Positions 19,790-29,986 of a DNA stretch of 63,541 nucleotides are shown here, piece by piece (positions within the stretch are counted from its first letter, which is position 1; each line of letters opens with the position of its first letter). The position numbers and the translations under genes are program-made. The DNA comes from Burkholderiales bacterium. Its GTDB lineage: Bacteria > Pseudomonadota > Gammaproteobacteria > Burkholderiales > Casimicrobiaceae. The DNA is taken from the NCBI GenBank assembly GCA_020851255.1, contig JADZDA010000011.1, positions 1-63,541 on the forward strand, read 5' to 3'. The notes under the pieces were generated by a model. The model was not told the origin of the DNA. It saw only the letters and a program-made list of their open reading frames with translations, and ran no database searches.

Positions 19790-21472
19790 CTACTGCCCCG
19801 GCCCCTCCTTCTTCGCGAGGTCGCGCAACTCGCGCCGCAGGATCTTGCCCACGTTGGACTTCGGCAACTCGACGCGGAACATCACGTCGCGCGGGCACTT
19901 GTAGCCGGTCATGTGCTCGCGGCAGTACTTCATGACGTCCTCGGCGGTCAGCGCGGGGTCCTTCTTGACGATGTAGAGACGCACCGCCTCGCCCGACTTC
20001 TTGTCGGGGACACCGACGGCGGCGCACTCGAGGACGCCGGGATGTCCGGCGACCACGCCTTCGATCTCGTTCGGATACACGTTGAACCCGGACACGAGGA
20101 TCATGTCCTTCTTGCGGTCGACGATCCGCACGTAGCCGCGCTCGTCCATCACGCCGATGTCACCGGTCATGAAGTAGCCGTCCGCCGTCATCACCTTGGC
20201 GGTCTCGTCGGGGCGGTTCCAGTAGCCGGCCATCACCTGGGGGCCCTTGATGCAGATCTCGCCGGGCTGGCCCAGCGGCACGTCCTTGCCGGCGTCGTCG
20301 CGCAGCGCGACCAGCGTCGAGGGAATCGGCAACCCGATCGACCCGTTGTAATCGACGAGGTTGAGCGGATTGATGGTCGCGGCCGGCGAGGTCTCGGTCA
20401 ATCCGTAGGCCTCGACGAGCGTCACGCCGGTGATCTCCTTCCAGCGCTTCGCCACCGACTCCTGGACCGCCATGCCGCCGCCCAGCACCAGGCGCAGCGA
20501 CTTGAACGACAGCCGCGCGAAGTTCGGGTTGTTCACCAGCGCGTTGAACAGCGTGTTGACGCCGGTGATCGCGGTGAACCGGACCTTGCGCAGCGTCTTG
20601 ACGAAGCCGGGGATGTCGCGCGGATTGGGGATGAGCACGTTCTCCGCGCCGAGCGTCATGAAGATCAGGCAGTTCGCCGTCAGCGAGAAGATGTGGTAGA
20701 GCGGCAGCGGCGTGATGATGACCTCGCGCTGCGTCGTGTCGAGCACCGGCCGCAGCCACGCCCGGGCCTGCAGCAGATTGGCGATGATGTTTCGGTGGAG
20801 CAGGATCGCGCCCTTGGCGACGCCGGTCGTGCCGCCGGTGTACTGGAGGAACGCGATGTCGTCGTGCGCGAGCGGGACGCGCTGCAGCCCCCGCTTGCGG
20901 CCGTCGGCGATCACGTCGGACATGCGGATCGCGCTGGGCAGCGAATAGCGCGGGATCATCTTCTTGATCCGCCTCAGCACGAGGTTCACCAGCACGCCCT
21001 TGAGGCCCAGCAGCTCGCCGATCGAGGTCACGACGACGTGCCTGACCTTGGTCCTGGCGAGGACCTCGGACAGCGTGTGCGCGAAATTCTCGACGACGAC
21101 GATCACCTCGGCGCCGGAGTCGATGAGCTGGTGCTCGAGTTCGCGCGCCGTGTACAGCGGGTTGACGTTCACCACCGTGCAGCCGGCCCGCAGCGTGCCG
21201 AACAGCGCGATCGGGTACTGGAGGATGTTGGGCATCATCAGCGCGACGCGCGTGCCCTTGACCCCGCCGATGCCCTGGAGCCACGCGCCGAACGCCGCGG
21301 ACAGCGTGTCGAGCTCGCCGAACGAGATCGACTTGCCCATGCACGTGAACGCGGGGCGCACCGCGTACTTGGCGACGCTCTCCTCGAACACGTCGCGCAG
21401 CGACGCGTACTCGTTGACGTCGATCTCGGCCGGCACGCCGGCCGGATACTGCTTCAGCCAGATCTTCTCCAC
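19790..21472 (-). CDS. fadD: long-chain fatty acid--CoA ligase
   Basis: [25 protein letters not shown]-binding motif; GTG start inferred ([14 protein letters not shown]). Confidence 0.93.
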   Translation of the reverse strand: MEKIWLKQYPAGVPAEIDVNEYASLRDVFEESVAKYAVRPAFTCMGKSISFGELDTLSAAFGAWLQGIGGVKGTRVALMMPNILQYPIALFGTLRAGCTVVNVNPLYTARELEHQLIDSGAEVIVVVENFAHTLSEVLARTKVRHVVVTSIGELLGLKGVLVNLVLRRIKKMIPRYSLPSAIRMSDVIADGRKRGLQRVPLAHDDIAFLQYTGGTTGVAKGAILLHRNIIANLLQARAWLRPVLDTTQREVIITPLPLYHIFSLTANCLIFMTLGAENVLIPNPRDIPGFVKTLRKVRFTAITGVNTLFNALVNNPNFARLSFKSLRLVLGGGMAVQESVAKRWKEITGVTLVEAYGLTETSPAATINPLNLVDYNGSIGLPIPSTLVALRDDAGKDVPLGQPGEICIKGPQVMAGYWNRPDETAKVMTADGYFMTGDIGVMDERGYVRIVDRKKDMILVSGFNVYPNEIEGVVAGHPGVLECAAVGVPDKKSGEAVRLYIVKKDPALTAEDVMKYCREHMTGYKCPRDVMFRVELPKSNVGKILRRELRDLAKKEGPGQ

Positions 21473-21574
21473 GTCGCTCCCCTCCCGGTCGACAGGTCGC
21501 CTCTGCGCGACCAACGACGCGCCCTCGCGCATCGCGCGGTCATCCTACACCGGTTCCCCCTCGCGTCCGTCTGG

Positions 21575-23566
21575 TCAGGCCGCCCGGGACCCTCGCCGCG
21601 CCGCGTCGTGCAGCGGTCCGCCCCGGAAGGGCGCGAAGCCGGTCCCGAAGATCGCCCCCGCGTCGACGAGGTCGGCGTCGGCGACGATGCCGTCGGCGAG
21701 CGCTCGCCTGGCCTCGTCGACCAGCGGCCCGACCAGCCGTTCGGCGAGTCCGGCGGGCGGAGCGCCCGGAGACCCGCGCTTCGGTCGCCCGGCCTCCCAT
21801 TCGTAGAATCCCTTATTCGACTTCCGCCCGAGCTGACCCGCCTCGACGCGCTTCATGAGCTCGCGGGGCGGTGATGCCTCGCCGCCGAGCAGCTTCCCCA
21901 CGGCCACGCAGATGTCGAGACCCACGGTGTCGGCGAGCTCGATCGGTCCCATCGGCATGCCGAAGGCGAGCGCGGCCTCGTCGACCGTCTCCGGGGTGAC
22001 GCCCTCGTCGACGGCGCGCATCGCCGCCATCAGGTAAGGGGCGAGGATCCGGTTGACCAGGAACCCTGGCGCGCTCTTCACCGGCAGCGGCAGCTTGTCG
22101 ATCTGGCGCACGAACGCGGCCGCGGGCGCCACCAGCGACGGCCGCGTGGTCGCGCCGACGACGATCTCCACCAGCATCATCCGCGCGACCGGATTGAAGA
22201 AGTGCAGGCCGATCAGTCGCGATGGATCGGCGAGCGCCCCGGCGATGTCCTCGAGCGGTATCGAAGACGTGTTGGTGGCGAGGATCGCATCGGGCCGCGC
22301 GCGTTTTTCCACGGCCGCGAACAGCGACCGCTTCGCATCGACGTTCTCGAAGATCGCCTCGATGATCACGTCGGCGCGGGCCGCGCCGTCGCCCGCCACG
22401 TCGGGACTCAGGCGGTCGGACGCGTCCCGGGCGCGCCGGGGATCCCTCAGCCGGTCGGCGAAGAGCTTCGCCGCCCGCTGCATCGCCGGCGCGAGCCTTC
22501 CGGCGTCCTGATCCTGCAGCGTGACCTTGAGCCCGCGCAGCGCGCACCAGGCGGCGATGTCGCCGCCCATCGTCCCGGCGCCCACGACGTGGACGTGCGC
22601 GGCCTTCGCCTCGCCCTCCTTGCCCAGCGCCTTCAGACGCTCCTGCAGCCCGAAGACGCGCAGGAGGCTGGCGGTCGTCGGGGAGGCGACGAGCGAGGGG
22701 ATGCTCGCCGGGTCGGCCTCGGGAACCGCGAGCGCGTTGCCGTCGTGACGCTTCCAGATCTCGAGGATCGCGTACGGCGCCGGATAGTGCTCGCGCCGCG
22801 CGCGCTTCGCCACGGCCTTCGCGGCCTGCGCGGCGATCAGGCGGCGGGCGATCGGATTGAGCGTGACCGATTGCGCGAAAGCGAGTGTCCGCGCCGGCGG
22901 CAGCGCTTTCAGCATTCCGCGCGCGGTGTTCTCCATGATCCGGACCGGCACGCACTCGTCGACGATCCCGAGTTTCTTCGCGCGGCGGGCGTCGACAGTC
23001 TTGCCGGTCAGCATGAGGTCGAGCGCCGCCGGCGCGCCGGTGAGGCGCGGCAGCCGCTTCATGCCGCCCCAGCCGGGAACGATGCCCAGCATCACCTCGG
23101 GCAGACCCAGGCGCGTGCCCGGCTCGTCGATCGCGACGCGGTAGCGGCAGGCGAGCGCGAGCTCGAGACCGCCCCCGAGACAGAACCCGCGGATCAGCGC
23201 GAGCGTCGGGTAAGGTAGCGCCGCCAGACGCTCGAACGCCTCCCAGCCGCGACGGACCAGCGCGAGGGCGCCCTCCGCGGTCGCGATCGCACCGAATTCG
23301 TCGACGTCGGCACCGGCGATGAAGCCGTTGGCCTTGCCCGAGCGGATCAGCAGCGCCCGCGGCCGGTCGGCGTCGAGCCGGTCCAGCGCCGCGTGCAGTT
23401 CGGCCAGGACCTCGGCCGACAGCGTGTTCGTGCTCGCGCCGGCACGGTCGAGCGTGAGCACGGCGAGGCCGTCGGCTTCGCGCGCGATCGCCCAGTGACG
23501 CAGCGGCCCGGGCGCGGCGGCCGGCGGCGGCGCTACGCGGATCGTCGTTTGGTCGAGCGCGCTCAT
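21575..23566 (-). CDS. 3-hydroxyacyl-CoA dehydrogenase NAD-binding / enoyl-CoA hydratase (FadJ-like)
   Basis: Crotonase N terminus (SGKANGFIAGADVDEF, CLGGGLELALACRYR) plus VHVVGAGTMGGDIAAWCALRG. Confidence 0.92.
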   Translation of the reverse strand: MSALDQTTIRVAPPPAAAPGPLRHWAIAREADGLAVLTLDRAGASTNTLSAEVLAELHAALDRLDADRPRALLIRSGKANGFIAGADVDEFGAIATAEGALALVRRGWEAFERLAALPYPTLALIRGFCLGGGLELALACRYRVAIDEPGTRLGLPEVMLGIVPGWGGMKRLPRLTGAPAALDLMLTGKTVDARRAKKLGIVDECVPVRIMENTARGMLKALPPARTLAFAQSVTLNPIARRLIAAQAAKAVAKRARREHYPAPYAILEIWKRHDGNALAVPEADPASIPSLVASPTTASLLRVFGLQERLKALGKEGEAKAAHVHVVGAGTMGGDIAAWCALRGLKVTLQDQDAGRLAPAMQRAAKLFADRLRDPRRARDASDRLSPDVAGDGAARADVIIEAIFENVDAKRSLFAAVEKRARPDAILATNTSSIPLEDIAGALADPSRLIGLHFFNPVARMMLVEIVVGATTRPSLVAPAAAFVRQIDKLPLPVKSAPGFLVNRILAPYLMAAMRAVDEGVTPETVDEAALAFGMPMGPIELADTVGLDICVAVGKLLGGEASPPRELMKRVEAGQLGRKSNKGFYEWEAGRPKRGSPGAPPAGLAERLVGPLVDEARRALADGIVADADLVDAGAIFGTGFAPFRGGPLHDAARRGSRAA

Positions 23567-24856
23567 CTAGATCTTCTCCACCAGCATGGCCCCGCCCAGC
23601 CCGCCGCCGATGCAGATCGCGGCCATCCCGCGCCGGCCGCCGGTCCGCTCGAGCGCTTCCAGCACGTGCAGCGCGATCCGCGCGCCGGAGGCGCCGACCG
23701 GATGGCCGAGCGCGATCGCCCCGCCGTCGACGTTGAGCTTCTCCGTGTCGAGCGTCCCCATGGCGCCCTCCAGCCCGAGTTCGGTGCGGCAATAGTCGTC
23801 GCTCTCCCAGGCACGCAGGCACGCGATCACCTGCGCGGCGAACGCCTCGTTGATCTCCCAGGCGTCCAGGTCGTTCAGTCCGAGTCCGTGGCGTTGCAGG
23901 ATCGGTGTCGCCGCGTGCACCGGTCCCAGGCCCATCTGCGCCGGGTCGAGGCCCGCCCACTGGCTGTCGACGATGCGCCCGCGCGGGACGAGCTTGTGCT
24001 TCTCGACCGCGCGCTCCGAAGCGACGACGACCCAGGCGGCGCCGTCGGTGACCTGCGAGCTGTTGCCGGCGGTCACGTTGCCGTACTTCCGGTCGAAGAA
24101 CGGCCTGAGCTTCGCCAGATTCTCCGGTGTCGAGTCCTCACGTACCCCGTCGTCGGCCGCATGGAGCCTGCCCGCCGGGTCGTAGAGCGGTACCACCTCG
24201 CGCGCGAATCGCCCCTGCCGCTGAGCCGCCAGGACGCGCGCATGGCTCTGCGCGGCGTACGCGTCCATCTGCGCGCGCGTGATCCCGAACCGGTACGCGA
24301 GGTTCTCGGCGGTCTGCCCCATCAGCAGACCCACGATCGGATCGGTGAGTCCCTTCATCAGCCCGATCACCGGCGCGAGGGAGGCGGGCCGGAACGTCGC
24401 CAGCAACGCCGCGCGCTGGCCGACCGACTTGGCGGCGTACCAGTTGGCGAGCCACAGCACCATCGCGTCGCCGAACAGCAGCGGCGCTCGGGACAGCGCA
24501 TCGACGCCGCCGGCGAGCACCAGGTCCGAGCGACCGGTGCGGATCTGCGCGATCGCCGAGTCGATCGCCTGCATGCCGGACGCGCAGTTTCGCATCACCG
24601 TCCAGCCGGGAACCTTCTGCCCGCAGCCCATCCGGAGCGCGACGACGCGCCCGATGTTGACCTCGTCGGGCGACGGCGCCGCGCAGCCGAGGATGACTTC
24701 GTCCAGGTCGGTCGGCGCGAACGGCTGGCGCAGCAGCAGCGCGCGACCGGCCGCCGTCGCGAGATCGGAGGCCGCGAACGGCCCGGGACGGTTGCGCGCC
24801 TTGAGGAACGGCGTGCGCGCGCCGTCGACCAGGTAGATCGGTTCGCCGCTCTTCAT
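23567..24856 (-). CDS. acetyl-CoA C-acetyltransferase (FadI-like thiolase)
   Basis: MRNCASGMQAIDSAIAQIRTGRSDLVLAGG; GHPVGASGARIALHVLEAL. Confidence 0.92.
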   Translation of the reverse strand: MKSGEPIYLVDGARTPFLKARNRPGPFAASDLATAAGRALLLRQPFAPTDLDEVILGCAAPSPDEVNIGRVVALRMGCGQKVPGWTVMRNCASGMQAIDSAIAQIRTGRSDLVLAGGVDALSRAPLLFGDAMVLWLANWYAAKSVGQRAALLATFRPASLAPVIGLMKGLTDPIVGLLMGQTAENLAYRFGITRAQMDAYAAQSHARVLAAQRQGRFAREVVPLYDPAGRLHAADDGVREDSTPENLAKLRPFFDRKYGNVTAGNSSQVTDGAAWVVVASERAVEKHKLVPRGRIVDSQWAGLDPAQMGLGPVHAATPILQRHGLGLNDLDAWEINEAFAAQVIACLRAWESDDYCRTELGLEGAMGTLDTEKLNVDGGAIALGHPVGASGARIALHVLEALERTGGRRGMAAICIGGGLGGAMLVEKI

Positions 24857-24857
24857 G

Positions 24858-27389
24858 TCAGGCCGCCGCCTTGTGGACGCGCGCGGGCGCCGGGCCCGCG
24901 ATCGCCTGCGCCGGCTCCCCGGGCAGGGTCACCCGCTGCCGGCTCGTGCCCAGGTCCTGCGCGAAGTCGTCGACGCGGATCACCCGCGCGACCAGCGCAC
25001 GCTGATCGACGAGCGTTCGCGCCTCGTCCGCCCCGATCACGCCGGCGTCGACCGCCCTGCGGGCCAGCGCCTCGATGTCCTCGCCGGGGGCGAGAGCCAG
25101 GTCGATCGTCTTCGCCTTCGCGGCCGCCTTGAGCTTCGCCTCGACCGGCTCGACGGCGACCGTCGCCTCGAGCGCGCGCTCGATCAGCGCGACCGGATCG
25201 TCGTCGGCCTGCGGCAACACCATCGGCAGCGTCAGGCGATCGCGCGTCGCCGATGGTTCGATCAGGCGCTTCGCGACCTCGTGGCCGAGCCGGTCGGACG
25301 GCACGACATACGGGCGCCCGAGCGGGAAGACCATCCGGCGCACGAACGCGCTGATGAACCGGTTCGGGAAATTCGAGATCACGCCCTCGAACGCGGTCTG
25401 CGCCTGGTACATCGCGTCCCAGATCGCCCAGTGCGCGAGCGGCGCGTCCCCGGCCTGCCGGCCTTCGCGCTCGTAGCGGACGAGCGTCGCCGAGCACAGG
25501 TACAGCGACGACAGCACGTCGCCCAGCCGCGCCGAGAGCTTCTCCTTGCGCTTGAGCGCACCGCCCAGCGTCCCCATCGACACGTCGGCGAGACAGGCCA
25601 GCGCCGCCGAGAAGCGCGTGAGCTGCTGGTAATAGCGGCGCATTTCCGGCGCGACGTCGTCCGGCGCGCGGACGAAGTGCGAGCCGGTGAGTCCCATGAC
25701 CAGCGTGCGCGCGACGTTCGACACGAGGAAGCCCGCGTGCCCGGCGATCGCCTCGTCGAACGCGACCGATGCGCGTGCGGCGTCGGGTTCGCGGGTCGCG
25801 GCGATCTCCTTCAGCACGTAGGGATGGCAGCGGATCGCTCCCTGGCCGAAGATGATCAGGCTGCGCGTCAGGATGTTCGCGCCCTCGACGGTGATGGACA
25901 CCGGCATCTGCATGTAGGCGGCACCGAGGAAATTCGACGGCCCCATGCAGATGCCCTTGCCGCCGACGATGTCCATCGCGTCGTTGATGACCTCGCGGTT
26001 GCGCTCGGTGATGTGGAACTTGGCGATGCTCGACAGCACGGCGGGCTTCTCGCCCAGGTCGACCGCCATCGCGGTCAGCACGCGGGTCGCGTCCATCAGG
26101 TAGAGGTTGCCGCCCATCCGCGCGAGCGCCTCCTCGACCCCCTCGAACTTCCCGATCGCGGTCTTGAACTGCGTGCGCACGCGCGCGTAGCCGCCGGTCG
26201 TGCGCACGGCCAGCTTCGCCATGCCGGTGTTCGACGAGGGCAGAGAGATGCCACGGCCGGCGGCCAGGCACTCCATCAGCATCCGCCAGCCTCGGCCGAG
26301 CATCGGCTGGCCGCCGATGATCCAGTCCATCGGGATGAAGACGTCGCGCCCCCAGTTCGGTCCGTTCTGGAACACCGTGTTGAGCGGCATGTGGCGCCGG
26401 CCGATCTGCACGCCCGGGTGCGAGGTCGGGATGAGCGCGCAGCTGATGCCCAGGTCCTCCTTGTCGCCGAGCAGACCCTCCGGGTCGTAGGCACGGAACG
26501 CGAGGCCGAGCAGCGTCGCCACCGGCCCGAGCGTGATGTAGCGCTTGTCCCAGGTGAGCCGCAGGCCCAGCACGCGGCGGCCCTCGTGCTCGCCCCAGCA
26601 CACGATGCCGTAGTCCGGGATCGATGCGGCGTCGGAGCCCGCGGTCGGATTCGTGAGCGCGAAGCAGGGGATCTCGAGGCCCCTCGCGAGTCGCGGCAGG
26701 TAGTGGCGCTTCTGCTCGTCGGTGCCGTAGTGCAGCAGCAGCTCACCCGGACCGAGCGAGTTGGGCACGAGCACGGTCACGGCGATCGTCCCCGAGCGCG
26801 TCGACAGCTTCTGGACGACCTGCGAGTGCGCGTACGCGGAGAATCCCAGGCCGCCGAACTCCTTCGGAATGATCATTCCGAGGAAACCGCGGTCCTTGAT
26901 GAACTGCCACACCGGCGGCGGGAGGTCCTTGTAGACGTTGGTCGTCTCCCAGTCGCTCACCATCGCGCAGAGCTCGTCGACGTCGTGGTCGAGGAAACGC
27001 TGCTCGTCCGCGGTGAGCGTGGGCGCGGGCAGCGCGAGGAGCTTCGACCAGTCCGGTCGGCCGGAGAAGAGCTCGCCGTCCCACCAGACGGTTCCGGCCT
27101 CGATCGCCTCGCGCTCGGTCTGCGACATCGGCGGCATCGCCTTGCGGAACGCGGCCAGCAGGGCGTCGGTCAGCAGCAACCGGCGCAGCGGCGCGACGAA
27201 GAGCACCGGCAGGACGACGACCGCGAGGGCGGCCAACGCGAGCGTGAGCGCCACCGGCAGCATGCCGCCGAACCACGCGACGCCGAGCAGGCCGGCGACG
27301 GCGGCGCTCCAGGACCAGGCGGGCGCGCGTGCGTAGGCCAGGGCGGTGGCGGCCACCGCGGCGATCAGGAACCACAGGACGATGAGCAT
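24858..27389 (-). CDS. fadE: FadE-type acyl-CoA dehydrogenase
   Basis: Long form (843 aa) with N-terminal hydrophobic segments; FALTNPTAGSDAASIPDYGIVCWGEHEG; C-terminal DUF1974-like part. Confidence 0.93.
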   Translation of the reverse strand: MLIVLWFLIAAVAATALAYARAPAWSWSAAVAGLLGVAWFGGMLPVALTLALAALAVVVLPVLFVAPLRRLLLTDALLAAFRKAMPPMSQTEREAIEAGTVWWDGELFSGRPDWSKLLALPAPTLTADEQRFLDHDVDELCAMVSDWETTNVYKDLPPPVWQFIKDRGFLGMIIPKEFGGLGFSAYAHSQVVQKLSTRSGTIAVTVLVPNSLGPGELLLHYGTDEQKRHYLPRLARGLEIPCFALTNPTAGSDAASIPDYGIVCWGEHEGRRVLGLRLTWDKRYITLGPVATLLGLAFRAYDPEGLLGDKEDLGISCALIPTSHPGVQIGRRHMPLNTVFQNGPNWGRDVFIPMDWIIGGQPMLGRGWRMLMECLAAGRGISLPSSNTGMAKLAVRTTGGYARVRTQFKTAIGKFEGVEEALARMGGNLYLMDATRVLTAMAVDLGEKPAVLSSIAKFHITERNREVINDAMDIVGGKGICMGPSNFLGAAYMQMPVSITVEGANILTRSLIIFGQGAIRCHPYVLKEIAATREPDAARASVAFDEAIAGHAGFLVSNVARTLVMGLTGSHFVRAPDDVAPEMRRYYQQLTRFSAALACLADVSMGTLGGALKRKEKLSARLGDVLSSLYLCSATLVRYEREGRQAGDAPLAHWAIWDAMYQAQTAFEGVISNFPNRFISAFVRRMVFPLGRPYVVPSDRLGHEVAKRLIEPSATRDRLTLPMVLPQADDDPVALIERALEATVAVEPVEAKLKAAAKAKTIDLALAPGEDIEALARRAVDAGVIGADEARTLVDQRALVARVIRVDDFAQDLGTSRQRVTLPGEPAQAIAGPAPARVHKAAA

Positions 27390-27426
27390 CGGTGCCTCCG
27401 GTCGTGCGTCGCGCGTCGCGCGCGGG

Positions 27427-28134
27427 TCAGCGTCGGGCCGGCGCGACGAGCGCGCCGTCCAGTTCCGCGGTCACTTCGGACAGATCGGGCAGCGGCGCCT
27501 TGAGTCCCGCGAGCAGGAACGGCGCGAGACGGCGCAGCAGGACCTCGTCGTTCGCCGTCTCCCGCGGCTTGAGCTCGGCGATCAGCTTGAGCGCGTCGGT
27601 GCCCGCGAGCGTGTAGGACAGCGCGCCCATGATGAAGTGCAGCCGCCACGAGAGTTCCTTGCGGGGCAGGTGCGGGAGCGCCAGCGCGAACGCCGACTTG
27701 AACCGCGCGATCATCGTCGCGTACTGCTCGGAGAGGAACCGGCGGATGAACGGCGCCGGATCGGCGTACGCGCGCCCGAGGAGCCGCAGGAAGTCGTTGC
27801 CGCCGGTCCGCGGATCGCGCGCGAGTTCGAGCGCGGGGACGAGCAGCGCGGCGAGGATGCGCTCGCAGGCGACGGCCCGGCCGCCCGCCTCGCGCTCCGC
27901 ACGGTCGAGCAGGTCGACGCGGCGCTGGTTCATCGGATCGAGCCGGCGCGTGAGTACCGCGCGGAAGAGCTCTTCCTTGGAACCGTAGTGGTAGTTCACG
28001 GCGGCGAGGTTGACTCCGGCGGCCGCGGTGATCGACCGCAGCGTCGTCGCCTCGTAGCCATGCGCCATGAACAGCGCCTCGGCGGCGCCGCAGATCCGCT
28101 CGCGGGTCGCCGGCGCGCTGCGCGCCGTGGTCAT
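27427..28134 (-). CDS. TetR family regulator, PsrA/FadR-like
   Basis: RERICGAAEALFMAHGYEATTLRSITAAAGVNLAAVNYHYGSKEELFRAVLTRRL closely resembles PsrA HTH; start may be 28155. Confidence 0.85.
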   Translation of the reverse strand: MTTARSAPATRERICGAAEALFMAHGYEATTLRSITAAAGVNLAAVNYHYGSKEELFRAVLTRRLDPMNQRRVDLLDRAEREAGGRAVACERILAALLVPALELARDPRTGGNDFLRLLGRAYADPAPFIRRFLSEQYATMIARFKSAFALALPHLPRKELSWRLHFIMGALSYTLAGTDALKLIAELKPRETANDEVLLRRLAPFLLAGLKAPLPDLSEVTAELDGALVAPARR

Positions 28135-28284
28135 CGGAAGTACCGAACCGTCCATGTCGCCTCGCCTGGGCCGCCGTTCCCTCCGGACGCCGCGCTCACG
28201 CGCCGCGACGCGCCCGGGGTATCCGGATCGAAAGGCGATCGCGCGCTCCGCGTTCGCCGGTCGTCGATCGTTCGAGAAAGTCAA

Positions 28285-28300
28285 TCAAACGATTGTTTTA
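28285..28300. promoter_or_regulatory. candidate PsrA-type operator CAAAC-GATT-GTTTT
   Basis: Matches remembered PsrA consensus (C/G)AAAC(N2-4)GTTT(G/C) with one end mismatch; just downstream of the predicted tetR -10. Confidence 0.6.
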
Positions 28301-28329
28301 ATCCTAAGTTTGTTCGGCGGCCCCGTCAA
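28301..28329 (-). promoter_or_regulatory. candidate sigma70 promoter TTGACG-17 nt-TAGGAT for the tetR-fad operon
   Basis: Minus-strand hexamers, -35 at 28324-28329 and -10 at 28301-28306. Confidence 0.5.
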
Positions 28330-28524
28330 GCCCCCGTTCCCCCGACCCGGAAACGCCTGCCTCGCGGCGGCCGACTCCGGGTATCGGCCGCGAAACAGAT
28401 GCCAGACGCGACCCTGTCCGGCCGGGCCGATCCGCGCTGCCTGCAGCGCCATCCTTACCCCAGGACGCCTCGCCGGCGATCCGTGGCGCCGTTTCCCGAC
28501 CACCGGCTGTGGCAGCATCGGCCG

Positions 28525-29469
28525 ATGAATGCGGCGCACCGGCCCCTGGGCCCGACAGCCCACGGGTCGCCAGACGGCGCCGGCGGCGATCCCCTACACC
28601 CGGCGGCCCCCACGCCACGCGACCGCCGGGTCGGGTTCGCCTACGGATTGGTCGGCGTGACCGCCTTCAGCCTGACGCTGCCGGCGATGCGGCTCGCCGT
28701 CGCGCATCTCGATCCGCTGTTCGTCGGGCTGGGCCGCGCGGTCGTCGCCGCGGCGCTCGCCGGCGGGGTGCTGGCGGTCACCCGGAGCCCGCGCCCGCGC
28801 GGGCGGCAGTGGCGCGACCTCGCGCTGGTCGCCCTCGGCGTGGTCGTCGGATTCCCGGTGCTCTCGGCGTACGCGATGCGGCACGTCGACGCGTCCCACG
28901 GTGCGGTGCTGACCGGTTTGCTGCCGCTCGCCACCGCGGGGTGCGCGGCGTGGCTCGCGCACGAGCGGCCCGCGCGGCGCTTCTGGTTCTGGGCGCTGTT
29001 CGGCAGCGCGGTCGTGGTCGGCTACGCCCTGTGGCGCGGAGGTGGCGCCCCGCATCCGGCGGACGCGCTGCTGGTCGGCGCCGTCGCCGCCGCCGCGCTG
29101 GGCTACGCGAAGGGGGCGACGCTCTCGCGCGAGCTGGGCGGCTGGCAGGTCATTTCCTGGGCGCTGGTGCTGTCCGTGCCGTTCCTGATCGTCCCCTCCG
29201 CGCTGTCGATCGACGCCCGCGCCGCGTCGGCGCCCGCGTCCGCGTGGATCGCCTTCGCCTACGTCTCGCTGGTGTCGATGTATCTCGGCTTCTTCGCCTG
29301 GTATCGCGGGCTCGCGCAGGGCGGCATCGCCTCGGTCGGGCAGACACAACTGCTCCAGCCGATCCTGACGATCATCGCCTCCGCCGCGATCCTCGCCGAA
29401 CCGCTCGATCCGCTGACGTTCGCCGCCGCGGCGCTGGTGATCGTCGCGATCGCGATGGGGCGGCGGTGA
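28525..29469 (+). CDS. DMT/EamA family transporter
   Basis: Ten hydrophobic segments; QTQLLQPILTIIASAAILAEPLDPLTFAAAALVIVAI. Confidence 0.88.
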   Translation: MNAAHRPLGPTAHGSPDGAGGDPLHPAAPTPRDRRVGFAYGLVGVTAFSLTLPAMRLAVAHLDPLFVGLGRAVVAAALAGGVLAVTRSPRPRGRQWRDLALVALGVVVGFPVLSAYAMRHVDASHGAVLTGLLPLATAGCAAWLAHERPARRFWFWALFGSAVVVGYALWRGGGAPHPADALLVGAVAAAALGYAKGATLSRELGGWQVISWALVLSVPFLIVPSALSIDARAASAPASAWIAFAYVSLVSMYLGFFAWYRGLAQGGIASVGQTQLLQPILTIIASAAILAEPLDPLTFAAAALVIVAIAMGRR

Positions 29470-29564
29470 AACGGGGCAAATGGGGTCAGACTCGAATAAA
29501 TTGCGGTGAATCGGGCCAATTCACCGCAATTTGTTCGAGTCTGACCCCATTTTCCCCGTTTCAC
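29466..29564. repeat. REP/MITE-like inverted repeat, 46-bp arms, 7-nt loop
   Basis: GTGAAACGGGGcAAATGGGGTCAGACTCGAAtAAATTGCGGTGAAT against its reverse complement, 44/46 identical. Confidence 0.9.
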
Positions 29565-29628
29565 CATTTCACCCGCGCGATTTCCTTATACTCGCCGCTC
29601 GCGACTCGTTCCGGAGGGACCCCCGCCG

Positions 29629-29958
29629 ATGGGCACGATCTCGGTCGTCAAGAAGCACCACCTGCCGCACGCCAAGGCGATGTCCGTCGCCGAGAAGATG
29701 GCGAAGGACCTGAACCAGCGCTTCGACCTGGCCTGCACCTGGGACGGTGACGAATGCCGGTTCGAACGCTCCGGGCTCACCGGGCAGATGCGCGTCGGCA
29801 AGGACCGCATCACGCTCGACGTGAAACTCGGCTTCCTGCTCTCGGCGGTCGCTCCGTCGATCGAGCGCGCGATCCACGAGGAGCTCGTCCAGCTGGTCGG
29901 CCATCCTCCCGGCGACGAATCGCGAACCGCGGGAGCGAGGAAGCCCCGCAAGGCGTAG
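29629..29958 (+). CDS. polyhydroxyalkanoic acid system family protein (PHA_gran_rgn)
   Basis: VVKKHHLPHAKAMSVAEKMAKDLNQRFDLACTWDGDECRFERSGLTGQMRV. Confidence 0.85.
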   Translation: MGTISVVKKHHLPHAKAMSVAEKMAKDLNQRFDLACTWDGDECRFERSGLTGQMRVGKDRITLDVKLGFLLSAVAPSIERAIHEELVQLVGHPPGDESRTAGARKPRKA

Positions 29959-29986
29959 GGGACCGCGCCCGGCTCCGCTGTCGCTG

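Noticed and set aside
17465-21874. 1469-aa plus-strand ORF
   Set aside because: Antisense to FadL, thioesterase and fadD with clear family matches; Arg/Glu/Asp-rich translation typical of high-GC shadow frames
24855-27503. 882-aa plus-strand ORF
   Set aside because: Antisense shadow of fadE
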